NCBI RefSeq assembly: GCF_018304945.1
Contig: NZ_JAGQEE010000008.1
Span: forward strand, 124,001-188,000
DNA from: Collimonas humicola
GTDB taxonomy: Bacteria > Pseudomonadota > Gammaproteobacteria > Burkholderiales > Burkholderiaceae_D
Length of the DNA stretch: 64,000 nucleotides
Direction of reading: 5' to 3'
The translations under genes and the position numbers were made by a program. Below are positions 1 to 8,802 of the stretch, piece after piece; positions within the stretch are counted from its first letter, which is position 1, and every line of letters begins with the position of its first letter. A model generated the notes under the pieces. That model saw nothing but the letters and a program-made list of their open reading frames with translations, had not been told where the DNA came from and did not search any database.

Positions 1-1601
1 TGTGGCGTACCGGCACCCTCAACCCGACTGGTCTCCAGGTCACGCGTTAAGTCGTAGCTGTAGGTCGTGACGGTGCCGTTGAAATCCGTTTTGCTGGCAA
101 TATTGCCATGTGTATCGTATGACATCGAGCGTGTGCGCGTGAGATTTCCGCCCGTTTCACTGACCAAGCCAACCTTGGCAATGCCGTTGACGACCTGAGA
201 CGAATAAGCGCGTGTCGCGCCGCCTGCGTCGGTTGCCGTAGAGCTCGTCAATGTTGGGTAAGTCAGTGTGACTTTTTCAATACCAACTGCATGCTCCGAG
301 CTGATTGCATTGCCCTGATTGTCATACGACCAAGTAGCAAAACGGCTGCTGTTCTCATCGACGATGCCGGTCAAAGCATGAGGAAAGCGTGAGTCTTCAT
401 ACAAATACTGACGAGTGCGTGTGTCGGGGTATGTCACCGCTGACAAGTTGCCGTTGCTATCGTAGGTGTAGGTGTAGTTGCCTCCGGCAGGGTCTATCAT
501 CCCAAGTAAGATGCCCTTACTGCTGTAAGTAAAGGTCAATTGTCGACCGAATGCATCGCTAACACTAGTAGGCATCCCATACACGTTGTTGTATTGCAGG
601 GTTTGCGTCAGTCCTTCACGATTGGTAATGGAGATCAATTTACCGGCTGTATCGTATTTCTCGGCTTCGTCGTTTTCGTTGAGGTACGTATAACCTGTGA
701 TGTTATTGTTGCTGTCGATTTGCTGAGTCAAGGATGTAACAGCTTGGCCCACATCAGCCACCCATGCACCATTGGTGAATTTGAAAGTGCGTGCCTTGCC
801 ATCAGGGCGGTATAACGTTGAGACAAGGGGGGAGTTGGCTCCGGTCACAATCATTAGTGATCTGTCATAGCCCAAGCGCCAACTAGAGTCGATTGTCACG
901 CTGGAATAGGCACCGACGATGGTTGGTGGCGCGCTCATTGCAAGTGGAGTCCACGTAGTATTGCCGGAGCTGACTGCTGCAGACCCCAATGAAGAACCGG
1001 GATTTGCACCAAAACTGTTATAGATCCGATCGACCAGAATCGGAAATGCGCCTGTGCCAGCGTAGTCACGTTCTATTTGATATTTATTACCGAATAGCGG
1101 GTTGATCGGATTGCCTTCACAGATTGGGCATTGGCCTTTGTTCAAATTTGGGTCTGTGGTTGCTGGTGACGCGTCGCAAGTGGTGGTAGCGTAATTTGGA
1201 ACGCTGCCAGGAGGGCACTGTAATTTTAGTTCAGGAGCTGTAATGAAGTTGTTATAAACAGTTCCATCTGAAAGAGTACAAGTCACACTACAGCTATAAA
1301 CATTCACATTGGGGAAACGCTGAACCACCCCTGCGAAATGAAATTTAGCTGAGGGTTCATTGTAATAGCAAGAATAGTAACCATCTACGGGAGAACAAGC
1401 AGCACTTGGAGTTGAGTACTGCCCTCCAAAGGTGCTATTCGTCCATGTCGCGACTGGTGCAATGGCTTGTGCATACGTGCCGGTGAAGAACAGCAAAACG
1501 ACAATAAATTGTTTGCATTCGCTTCCTATATCCACATCCCACCTTCGTTCCATTGGTGCACTCTTGATGCCAGGTTGCTTCACTGTTAAACGCCCTCTCA
1601 T
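1..1601 (-). CDS. RHS/YD-repeat exported protein, 3' end cut by window edge
   Basis: At least 533 codons are visible; the C-terminus lies beyond base 1. The ATG at 1601 overlaps the TGA of the upstream RHS gene (ATGA), and a GGGAG Shine-Dalgarno lies in that gene's tail. After an extended N-region, a hydrophobic stretch around residues 35-48 ending in TYAQA looks like a Sec signal peptide. A CPICEGNPINP motif followed by GNKYQIE and RIYNSFG marks the DUF6531-like start of the RHS shell, and YD-type repeats follow. Bases 1-122 already belong to the conserved 3' module shared by the other RHS genes here. RHS shells usually encapsulate a C-terminal toxin, but whether this gene has one cannot be seen. 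Family assignment is firm; function is inferred. Confidence 0.9.
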   Translation of the reverse strand, partial: MRGRLTVKQPGIKSAPMERRWDVDIGSECKQFIVVLLFFTGTYAQAIAPVATWTNSTFGGQYSTPSAACSPVDGYYSCYYNEPSAKFHFAGVVQRFPNVNVYSCSVTCTLSDGTVYNNFITAPELKLQCPPGSVPNYATTTCDASPATTDPNLNKGQCPICEGNPINPLFGNKYQIERDYAGTGAFPILVDRIYNSFGANPGSSLGSAAVSSGNTTWTPLAMSAPPTIVGAYSSVTIDSSWRLGYDRSLMIVTGANSPLVSTLYRPDGKARTFKFTNGAWVADVGQAVTSLTQQIDSNNNITGYTYLNENDEAEKYDTAGKLISITNREGLTQTLQYNNVYGMPTSVSDAFGRQLTFTYSSKGILLGMIDPAGGNYTYTYDSNGNLSAVTYPDTRTRQYLYEDSRFPHALTGIVDENSSRFATWSYDNQGNAISSEHAVGIEKVTLTYPTLTSSTATDAGGATRAYSSQVVNGIAKVGLVSETGGNLTRTRSMSYDTHGNIASKTDFNGTVTTYSYDLTRDLETSRVEGAGTP

Positions 1602-2448
1602 TGCACTGCTCCCGTGATCTGTTGTATTCGATTTAAGGCATCTACGACACGACTGGTCTGACGTGCCAGGGCGCCGCTTGGATCTTTGACTTGCTCACTG
1701 ATCCGGTTACCCATGTTGTCCAGGGTATAGGCGATACTGTTGCCGAGACTGTCGGCGATGTTGGTCAGGCGATGGGCAGGGTCGTAGGTATAGCTGACGG
1801 TCGATGCGTTCGGTAGCGTGACCAGGGTCAGCTGACCGACGCCGTCGTAACCATAGGTGGTGGTTTCTACCGTACCGCCAGACGTCACCGTCTTGCCAGT
1901 CAGCCAGCCGCGTGGGCTGTAGGTCAGCGCTGTAGTCGCACCATTGGCATCCGTGATCAGCCCTACCCGACCGTTGGCGTCGTAGTTCGACAAGGTCGTC
2001 ACTTGACCAACTGCATTGGTAATCGTGCTCAGGTTGCCGGAGGTATCGTAGCTATAAGTCGTTTTATCGACGACATCAGTTCTGGGCCCGGTAGCCGTTA
2101 GTATCTGGCCGACGCTGTTATAGGTATAGCTCCAGGTGCGTGCAATGCCGACCAATGTTGGCGACAAGCCTTGCGCGCCGGTCGCATCGCTAGTGGCTTG
2201 CACTGTCTTGCTCAGAAGATTACCGGATGTGTCGTAGGTATAGGTGGTCAGCAGTTTTGGCTCTGCGATCTGTAATGGCAAGCTGTAGGTGGCATGCCAA
2301 GCGGTCGTGATCGTTCTGGCCTGCGTTGTCCCTGATGCTTCCACCCGGCTGGTTTCCAGGTTACGCGTCAGATCGTAGTTGAAGTTGGCGACGGTGCCGT
2401 TGAAATCGGTACGGGTCGCAACGTTGCCATTGGCGTCATAGGTCATCG
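1598..2448 (-). repeat. Conserved RHS 3' module, copy B
   Basis: This ~850 bp segment encodes the shared C-terminal ~285 residues (YDANGNVATRTDFNG to QQITGAVQ). It closely matches segments at 18128, 20299, 22692 and 25088, whereas the 5' parts of the same genes differ strongly. Confidence 0.85.
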
Positions 2449-3988
2449 ATCGCGACCGACTGCAATTAGATCCGCACGTTTCGGAGATCATGCCGGCTTT
2501 GGCAATACCGTTGACGATCTGTGATGAATACGTGCGACTGGCTCCGCCCGCATCGGTGGCGATGCTCGTGGTCAACGAGGGATAGCTGAGCGTTACTTTC
2601 TCTATACCAACCGCATGTTCAGAAGTAATGGCATTACCTTGACTGTCATACGACCAGGTGGCGAAACGATTGCCGTTTTCATCGATAATGCCGGTCAAGG
2701 CGCCGACAAAGGCAGTGTTTTCGTATACGTATTGGCGAGAGTGGCCGTCCGAGTAAGTGACGGTCGATAAATTGCTATTGCCATCGTTTGTATAGCCATA
2801 GGAAATATTACCGCCATCAGGGGTGCCAATCGCCGATAAATTGCCCGCAATATTATAAGTAAATGTGAGTTGACGTCCGAAGCCATCGGTGACACTTGAT
2901 AGCTTGAATTGGCTATTGTTGTACTTGTATTGCAGGGTCTGCACCAGTCCTGCGTGATTGGTAATGGAGACTAAGTTTCCGATCGAATCATAACGTTCTA
3001 CTTCGTCGTTTTCGTTTATATAGGTCCAGCCTATGGTGTTGCCGCCGCCATTGATATTGATTTGCTGGGTTAGTGTCGTCACCAATTGCCCCAGATCGGA
3101 GGCCCACACACCATTGGTTTTTGTGAAGGTGCGCGTCTTGCTGTCACCCCGGTATAGCGTTGCTGTGATTGTCGCCCCGGAAACCGCCACGAGCGTCCTG
3201 TCATAACTATGCCTCCATCCGAAATCCACAGGTGACTTGGTGTACATGCCATCCACTGTCGGTGCCGCTGCAGCGCTTCCGCTTGAACTTGGAGGAACGA
3301 AAACCGTCCATACAGTGCTGCCGGAGTTCGCTGCTGCCGACCCAACAGGTGAACCAGGTGCCATGCCAAAACTGTTATAGACCCTCTCCAATACGATTGG
3401 GAATGCGCCATCGCCTTTGTAATCAAGTTCTATTTGATATTTGTTACCCACCAGAGGATTGATCGGATTGCCTTCGCAAACCGGGCATCGCCCTTTGTTT
3501 AGATTGGGATCCGGGGTCGTCGGACTAGCGACACCGCATGAGGCTCCGGATTGAGGAAAACCTGGCGGGCAATATAATCTTTGCACGGCGTTATATCCCC
3601 ATGCATAGGGGCCTGGCTTATATGAACCGCAAAGAAATGTTGTATTGCAAATTCCATCGCTTGTTGAATTTGGAGTTGCAACCGGATTTACACTGTAGAC
3701 GGATTTTGGAGATGCATCGCAGATATAGCCGGCATCCGCTACACCAAATCCCATGCATGCGGCATAAGGTGTATCCCCTTTATAACCGTTGGAATCATAG
3801 GCGATCTTATTTGAAGGAGCGATCTGTGCTTGCGTCAGAAATGGCACAGCGAAGATAAAGATCGCAAGCACCCAACTCGTCAGATGACGTTGATTAATTA
3901 AACTCAAAATATATTGCACCCGTACGCCTGAGAAGACGCTTAGGTCTTGGTCATGGCGCTTATCGCATGAAGATATCAATGCTGGCAT
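1598..3988 (-). CDS. RHS/YD-repeat exported protein without toxin tail
   Basis: 796 residues. The N-region is long (about 36 residues) before a hydrophobic signal-like segment ending FLTQAQ. CPVCEGNPINP and GNKYQIELDY with RVYNSFG mark the RHS/DUF6531-type start, and many YD repeats follow (YDSQGN, YDANGN, YDGVGQ). The last ~285 residues are nearly the same as in the four RHS genes of the right array and end QQITGAVQ, so the protein has neither the RHS core motif nor a toxin tail. The ATG directly follows the TAA of a 48-codon ORF, and the stop overlaps the next gene as ATGA. It may supply a shell half to a partner encoded downstream; that is inference. Confidence 0.9.
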   Translation of the reverse strand: MPALISSCDKRHDQDLSVFSGVRVQYILSLINQRHLTSWVLAIFIFAVPFLTQAQIAPSNKIAYDSNGYKGDTPYAACMGFGVADAGYICDASPKSVYSVNPVATPNSTSDGICNTTFLCGSYKPGPYAWGYNAVQRLYCPPGFPQSGASCGVASPTTPDPNLNKGRCPVCEGNPINPLVGNKYQIELDYKGDGAFPIVLERVYNSFGMAPGSPVGSAAANSGSTVWTVFVPPSSSGSAAAAPTVDGMYTKSPVDFGWRHSYDRTLVAVSGATITATLYRGDSKTRTFTKTNGVWASDLGQLVTTLTQQININGGGNTIGWTYINENDEVERYDSIGNLVSITNHAGLVQTLQYKYNNSQFKLSSVTDGFGRQLTFTYNIAGNLSAIGTPDGGNISYGYTNDGNSNLSTVTYSDGHSRQYVYENTAFVGALTGIIDENGNRFATWSYDSQGNAITSEHAVGIEKVTLSYPSLTTSIATDAGGASRTYSSQIVNGIAKAGMISETCGSNCSRSRSMTYDANGNVATRTDFNGTVANFNYDLTRNLETSRVEASGTTQARTITTAWHATYSLPLQIAEPKLLTTYTYDTSGNLLSKTVQATSDATGAQGLSPTLVGIARTWSYTYNSVGQILTATGPRTDVVDKTTYSYDTSGNLSTITNAVGQVTTLSNYDANGRVGLITDANGATTALTYSPRGWLTGKTVTSGGTVETTTYGYDGVGQLTLVTLPNASTVSYTYDPAHRLTNIADSLGNSIAYTLDNMGNRISEQVKDPSGALARQTSRVVDALNRIQQITGAVQ

Positions 3989-4135
3989 TTACGCGTTCCC
4001 CGTTCGGTCATTTGAGCAAAGCGCAAGCTTATTGCCGTTATCTAACTGACTGCTGGAATACGTAGCCGAGATTGCCAGAGTGACAGTGGACCTCGCATAG
4101 ATCAAGTCGTGTTTATTTGTAAAACATTCGCTCAT
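3989..4135 (-). CDS. 48-codon ORF linking RHS remnant to RHS gene
   Basis: A short ORF begins with an ATG that overlaps the TGA of the RHS remnant (ATGA, AGGA-type Shine-Dalgarno just upstream) and ends with TAA directly abutting the ATG of the 796-residue RHS gene. The predicted product has no recognisable domain or signal peptide. It sits where a translational relay would be expected, so it may be a coupling leader or simply a disrupted N-terminus. Expression is uncertain. Confidence 0.3.
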   Translation of the reverse strand: MSECFTNKHDLIYARSTVTLAISATYSSSQLDNGNKLALCSNDRTGNA

Positions 4136-4243
4136 AGTCCATTTCCTGTGATTTGTTGTAAGCGATTCAAGGCGTTATAGACGCGGGTGGTTTGACGTGC
4201 CAGGGAACCGCTGGGATCCTTGATTTGTTCGTTGGTGCGGTGA
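4132..4243 (-). pseudogene. Remnant of an RHS gene 3' end
   Basis: The minus strand encodes about 36 codons matching the very end of the RHS proteins: NEQIKDPSGSLARQTTRV, then YNALNRLQQITGNGL and a stop. The last residues match the ending of the RHS gene at 25088 (ITGNGL). The reading frame upstream (above ~4243) has no RHS similarity, so the rest of the gene appears deleted. It lies between the left-array upstream block and the surviving RHS genes, as expected for a lost first member of the array. Confidence 0.8.
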
Positions 4244-4565
4244 TCATCATGATCACGCAGCACATGCACACGAACATCCACCTATGCGTAGTTTTCAAAT
4301 TCGACAGATAATTCGAGGTGTCCAACATAAAATCAATGTTCGTAGTCATTTCAATACGCTCCACCACCGCTGCCGATAATGCCGATAGGGTTTTCGTACT
4401 TTCCAATTCCATCACGACCATCCCGTTTATTCACTCGTAAGTCTTCCCAGCACAGCGTTGCCATCGGGTTTTGTCTCTTTGGTATTTTTATCTGGCCAAG
4501 AAACAGAGCCCTATTTGGAGCAGATTCACAGCTTACAATCCACTTTGTTTTCTTGTCGCAAGCAA
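4244..4565. other. Non-coding stretch upstream of left RHS array
   Basis: No convincing gene was seen; short ORFs here lack domains and ribosome binding sites. By position it replaces the deleted body of the first RHS gene of the left array. Confidence 0.5.
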
Positions 4566-4690
4566 TACGAACTTACATTAAGTTACATGTGGCCGTGCGA
4601 ATGTATTATGCTCAAGAAATATTTGCAATCCAGAAAGCAATTTATTGCCACACTGCACATTCATGGACAATCAAATAACAACACTCCGTT
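4566..4690 (-). repeat. Upstream block shared with right RHS array
   Basis: This block (CATTAAGTTACAT, then AATGTATTA, ATTGCA, CTGCACATTCAT and TCAAATAACAACACT) aligns with 27562-27685, which lies upstream of the right RHS array. Spacing is nearly the same, with scattered substitutions. It contains the candidate promoter at 4600-4628. Confidence 0.75.
4600..4628 (-). promoter_or_regulatory. Candidate sigma-70 promoter of left RHS array
   Basis: On the minus strand, -35 TTGCAA (4623-4628), a 17-base spacer and -10 TACATT (4600-4605). The same layout occurs at 27592-27620 before the right array, which supports conservation. Start site not determined. Confidence 0.4.
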
Positions 4691-4773
4691 ACATCTCCTC
4701 CCTATTTATTGCCCTCCTCCATTAAAATGCGGCAGTAAAGCAAGATTTCCCCACAGAAAACTCCCCCATTCAC

Positions 4774-5385
4774 ATGCGCAACATCCGGTACCTGATCGTC
4801 GAAATAAGCTGCTTGAGCATGGCGTTCTGGGGTTCTGCACATGCCGCCGACATCTACAAGTCCACCGATGCCAACGGCGCTGTCCGCTACGCCACCCAAG
4901 CCCTCGATCCGAGCTTTACCCTGATTTTTAAGGACACCCCGGCTCGTGCTGCCGGTAAACAGGCACGCCCCGTTACCCAACAAGCGCTGAACCTTGAGCC
5001 GCTGATCCAGGAGATGGCGCAGAAACACACCGTCGATGCCGCCCTGATCCGCGCCGTCATCGACGTCGAATCCCGCTTCAATACTTCAGCGGTTTCCAGC
5101 AAAGGCGCCGTCGGTCCGATGCAGTTGATGCCGGCCACCGCCCTGCGCTACGGCGTCACCGACCGTGCCGATGTCGCACAAAACCTCAACGCCGGCGTAC
5201 GCTATTTGAAGGATTTGCTGTCGCAGCACCATGGCAATGTCGCATTGGCGCTGGCGTCCTACAACGCCGGCGAAGGGACCGTTGCCCGCTATGGCCGGCG
5301 CATTCCGCCCTACCGGGAAACCATGCTGTACGTCCCTGCCGTTCTCTCTTCCATGCAAACCGCTCAGAATGCCTTACCCCAATGA
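4774..5385 (+). CDS. Lytic transglycosylase (SLT domain), first gene of secretion operon
   Basis: 203 residues. A signal peptide ends around SAHA (residue 24); a short DUF4124-like stretch (DIYKSTDANGAVRYA) follows, and then a soluble lytic transglycosylase domain from about residue 75. Family motifs are visible: the likely catalytic Glu in VIDVESRFN, GAVGPMQLMPATA and ASYNAGEG. Such enzymes cleave peptidoglycan between MurNAc and GlcNAc; next to an envelope-spanning machine the likely job is to open the wall for assembly. The stop overlaps the gspG start (ATGA). Confidence 0.92.
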   Translation: MRNIRYLIVEISCLSMAFWGSAHAADIYKSTDANGAVRYATQALDPSFTLIFKDTPARAAGKQARPVTQQALNLEPLIQEMAQKHTVDAALIRAVIDVESRFNTSAVSSKGAVGPMQLMPATALRYGVTDRADVAQNLNAGVRYLKDLLSQHHGNVALALASYNAGEGTVARYGRRIPPYRETMLYVPAVLSSMQTAQNALPQ

Positions 5386-5855
5386 TTAATTTCCCATTGC
5401 CTGTTGCCAGCAACGCCCGCCGCTCTACCTCCATCCAACCAGCCCATCGTCTGCACCGCCAACCCGGCTTTACCTTGCTGGAACTGCTGGTGGTCATCGT
5501 CATCATTGGCTTGCTGGCTGCCTACGTCGGCCCTAAGTACTTTTCCCAGCTGGGCAAATCCGAAGTGACAATCACCAAGGCGCAAATCGAGGCATTCGAT
5601 AAAGCCCTGGATACCTACCGGCTCGACGTCGGCCGCTATCCGACGACGGAAGAGGGATTGGCGGCGTTATTGGTAAAACCGGCGACGGCCGCCAACTGGA
5701 ACGGCCCCTATCTCAAGAAGGAAGTGCCGCTGGATCCGTGGGGACATGCTTACCTCTACCGCTCCCCTGGCAGCAAGCGCGATTTCGAGGTGGTCTCGTA
5801 TGGCAAGGATGGCCAGCCGGGCGGTACCGACGAGAACGCCGACATCACCAATTAA
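5382..5855 (+). CDS. gspG: Type II secretion major pseudopilin GspG
   Basis: 157 residues. A prepilin peptidase site (QPGFTLLELL, cleaved after G, Glu at +5) is followed by a hydrophobic helix and the conserved GspG features RYPTTEEGL, NGPYLKKEVPLDPWG and SYGKDGQPGGTDENADI, including the Ca-binding C-terminal loop. The leader is unusually long (~30 residues before the cleavage Gly), so a later start is possible. GspG subunits form the pseudopilus that pushes substrates through the secretin. Translationally coupled to the transglycosylase. Confidence 0.93.
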   Translation: MINFPLPVASNARRSTSIQPAHRLHRQPGFTLLELLVVIVIIGLLAAYVGPKYFSQLGKSEVTITKAQIEAFDKALDTYRLDVGRYPTTEEGLAALLVKPATAANWNGPYLKKEVPLDPWGHAYLYRSPGSKRDFEVVSYGKDGQPGGTDENADITN

Positions 5856-5908
5856 TCCGATTTATTTGTCTTTCCCTTCAGTGCAGCCCTTTCCATCACG
5901 AGCTTTCT

Positions 5909-7111
5909 ATGCGGTATGACGTACGGGCCCTCTCTGCCGACCACGTGATGGTGCAACTCACCGTGGACGCCAATGACGAAGCGGATGCGCGCCGTCAGGT
6001 CGACGCGCGCGGCTTGTTTACGGCCACCATCAGTCCGCTACGCGCATCCGGCATCAGCTGGTTGATGCCGCGGGGTCCGGGCGCCGCCCGTTTCTCGCTG
6101 GTGCTGTTCAGCCAGGAATTGCTGGCGCTGTTGACCGCAGGACTCAGCATTGTCGAAAGCCTGGACGCCTTGCTGGAAAAGGAAACCAATGCCAACACCC
6201 AGGGCGTCTTGAACCGCTTGTTGAACGGACTGCGCGAAGGCAAGCGCTTCTCGCAGGTGCTGGCGGAACAAAGCGATTTATTTCCCCCGCTGTACATCGG
6301 CATCGTCAAAGCCGCCGAGGGCACCAGTGACCTGCCGCGCTCGTTGACGCGCTTTATCGACTATCAGCAACGGATCGACAGCGTACGTAACAAGATCATC
6401 AGCGCGGCGATTTATCCGCTGATTTTGATGATCGTGGGCGGTGGCGTATCGGCCTTTCTGATCGGCTATGTGGTGCCCCGCTTTGCGGAGGTCTATCAAG
6501 GCACCGGCCGTAAATTGCCCTGGCTGTCGCAACTGCTGCTTGATTGGGGACAGTTCGCGGCCACGCACACCCAGACGCTCGTCATTGGCGCCCTGATTGC
6601 CTTGCCGGTATTGTTTTTGACGCTGCGCCACTTCCTGGCCCGCGGCGGCGTCAGCAAGCTGATGCATCGCCTGCCTGGCATCGGCGAGCGCGCCCGCATC
6701 TATGAACTATCGCGCCTGTATCTGACCTTAGGCATGCTGCTGGAAGGCGGCATTCCCATCGTCTCGGCCATGAACACGGTGCACGACATGGTGTCGCTAC
6801 AGATCCGCACAGGCCTGTCGCACGCCCGCGAAGCGATCCAGTCCGGCGGCTCGCTGTCGGCCGCTTTTGAGGCCAACCAGCTGACGACGCCGATTTCGCT
6901 GCGCATGCTGCGCGTCGGCGAACGCTCCGGCGAGCTGGGGCAAATGCTGACCCAGTCGGCGGCGTTCTACGATGGCGAGATCAGTCGCTGGATCGACCGT
7001 TTTACCCGCACCTTCGAACCAATCCTGATGGCCATCATCGGCATCATTGTCGGCGGCATCGTGGTGTTGCTGTATATGCCGATCTTTGATCTGGCAGGGA
7101 GTTTGTCATGA
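5909..7111 (+). CDS. gspF: Type II secretion inner-membrane platform protein GspF
   Basis: 400 residues when started at the ATG at 5909 (MRYDVRAL), the usual GspF length; the open frame extends further upstream but without family similarity. Two T2SSF domains are visible, each with a helix-rich cytoplasmic part, and three membrane segments (around AAIYPLILMIVGGGVSAFLI, LVIGALIALPVLFL and the C-terminal PILMAIIGIIVGGIVVLLY). GspF anchors the ATPase GspE and the pseudopilus base. It ends in an ATGA overlap with gspE. Confidence 0.93.
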   Translation: MRYDVRALSADHVMVQLTVDANDEADARRQVDARGLFTATISPLRASGISWLMPRGPGAARFSLVLFSQELLALLTAGLSIVESLDALLEKETNANTQGVLNRLLNGLREGKRFSQVLAEQSDLFPPLYIGIVKAAEGTSDLPRSLTRFIDYQQRIDSVRNKIISAAIYPLILMIVGGGVSAFLIGYVVPRFAEVYQGTGRKLPWLSQLLLDWGQFAATHTQTLVIGALIALPVLFLTLRHFLARGGVSKLMHRLPGIGERARIYELSRLYLTLGMLLEGGIPIVSAMNTVHDMVSLQIRTGLSHAREAIQSGGSLSAAFEANQLTTPISLRMLRVGERSGELGQMLTQSAAFYDGEISRWIDRFTRTFEPILMAIIGIIVGGIVVLLYMPIFDLAGSLS

Positions 7112-8802
7112 ACGCTGCCGTTCCATTACCCACCCTGCCCGCCATCGATGTCGCCCTAGTGCAGGATGCGCGCAAGCGTGCCGTGCTGTCGCAACGCTCG
7201 TTCATCGTGGAGCTGGCATCCCTGACCGGTTCGGAACCGCGCTCGCTGGTGGCAGCGATTGCGCTGCAATTCCACATGCCGATGATCGAGACGGCCGACA
7301 TGCTGGCGATGACACCTGCCTTCGACCTGCTGCCGCTGTCCAAAGCGATGCACCGGCGCTGCATCCTGCTGCGCGGCCCGGACAACACCTTGATTGGGGT
7401 CATCCCCGACCCCTTCGATACCGATATCCAGACCTGGCTCGATGTGCACGCCAAGGGTCATGTCGACTATCGCCTGGCCTTGCAAGCCGATATCCAGGCC
7501 TGTTTATCCAAGCAGGAAGAGTCGGCCCGGGCGGTGGACAACCTGGTGCCTACTTCCACCGACAGCCGGCGCGACAATAAGACCGCTGCCTCCCTGTCGT
7601 TTGCCTCCGTCAGCGCGGTCGCCAGTCCTGCTGTAAGGCTAGTCAATTCGACGCTGTACGATGCCTTGAAGGTCGGCGCCTCGGATATTCACATGGAAAG
7701 TACCGCCAGCGGCCTGGCAGTGAAATACCGGATTGACGGTGTGCTAGACCACGCCACCTCCCTCAACGATGTGGAAGTCTCCGAGCAGGTGATTTCCCGC
7801 CTCAAAGTGCTGGCGGAACTTGACATTGCCGAGCGCCGCGTGCCACAGGATGGCAGCTTCCGGGTGGAGGCTGCTGGACGGGAGATCGATCTGCGGATTT
7901 CCATCATGCCCAGCATCCATGGCGAAGACGCCGTGATCCGTATCCTGGACAAGCGGGCCATGATCGAAGCCTATGGGGCCTTGACGCTGGAAGCGCTGGG
8001 CTTCGATGCGCCATCCTTGGTGACCTTGCGCATGCTGGCGGAAGAAGCTTATGGCATGCTGCTGGTGACGGGTCCCACCGGTTCCGGTAAGACCACCACG
8101 CTGTATGCAGCGCTGACTGAAATCCACAACGGCCGCGACAAGATCATCACGATTGAAGATCCCGTCGAGTACCAGTTGCCCGGCATCCTGCAAATCCCCG
8201 TGAACGAAAAAAAGGGACTCACCTTTGCCAAGGGCCTGCGCTCGATCCTGCGCCACGATCCAGACAAGATCATGGTCGGTGAAATCCGGGACAAGGAAAC
8301 GGCGGAGATCGCCGTGCAATCCGCCTTGACCGGCCACCTGGTGCTGACCACCGTGCACGCCAATAACGTGTTTGACGTCTTTGGCCGTTTTACGCACATG
8401 GGCATCGATCCCTATGCCTTCGTCTCGGCCCTGAACGGCATCTGGGCGCAACGCCTGATCCGCCTGAATTGTCCGCATTGCGCCGTGCCCTATTCACCGT
8501 CGGATGCCGAACTGGCGCGCGTGCACCTGACCAGCGCCCAGGTCAAAGACTATCAGTTCAAGCAAGGCACAGGCTGTGGCGATTGCCGAGGCACTGGTTA
8601 CAAAGGCCGCAAGGCGATTGCAGAAATATTGACCTTGAGTGATGAAATACGTGAAATGGTGATTGAAAAAAGCCCGATCCGGCAGATCAAGGAAGCGGCG
8701 CGCCGCAACGGCACCCGCAGCCTGCGGGAAGCGGCATTATCTCTGGTACGCAGCGGCGACACCACGCTCGATGAAATCAAACGCGTGACGCTCCATGCTT
8801 GA
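7108..8802 (+). CDS. gspE: Type II secretion ATPase GspE
   Basis: 564 residues. An N-terminal GspE_N-like region is followed by the secretion ATPase core: Walker A GPTGSGKTTTLY near residue 322, the Asp box around IITIEDPVEYQL, the Walker B region PDKIMVGEIRDKETAEIA and the His box LTTVHANN. A CPHC...CGDC tetracysteine zinc motif lies near residues 455-493, as in classical GspE. It powers pseudopilus assembly at the cytoplasmic face. Overlaps gspF by four bases and the next gene by eight. Confidence 0.95.
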   Translation: MNAAVPLPTLPAIDVALVQDARKRAVLSQRSFIVELASLTGSEPRSLVAAIALQFHMPMIETADMLAMTPAFDLLPLSKAMHRRCILLRGPDNTLIGVIPDPFDTDIQTWLDVHAKGHVDYRLALQADIQACLSKQEESARAVDNLVPTSTDSRRDNKTAASLSFASVSAVASPAVRLVNSTLYDALKVGASDIHMESTASGLAVKYRIDGVLDHATSLNDVEVSEQVISRLKVLAELDIAERRVPQDGSFRVEAAGREIDLRISIMPSIHGEDAVIRILDKRAMIEAYGALTLEALGFDAPSLVTLRMLAEEAYGMLLVTGPTGSGKTTTLYAALTEIHNGRDKIITIEDPVEYQLPGILQIPVNEKKGLTFAKGLRSILRHDPDKIMVGEIRDKETAEIAVQSALTGHLVLTTVHANNVFDVFGRFTHMGIDPYAFVSALNGIWAQRLIRLNCPHCAVPYSPSDAELARVHLTSAQVKDYQFKQGTGCGDCRGTGYKGRKAIAEILTLSDEIREMVIEKSPIRQIKEAARRNGTRSLREAALSLVRSGDTTLDEIKRVTLHA

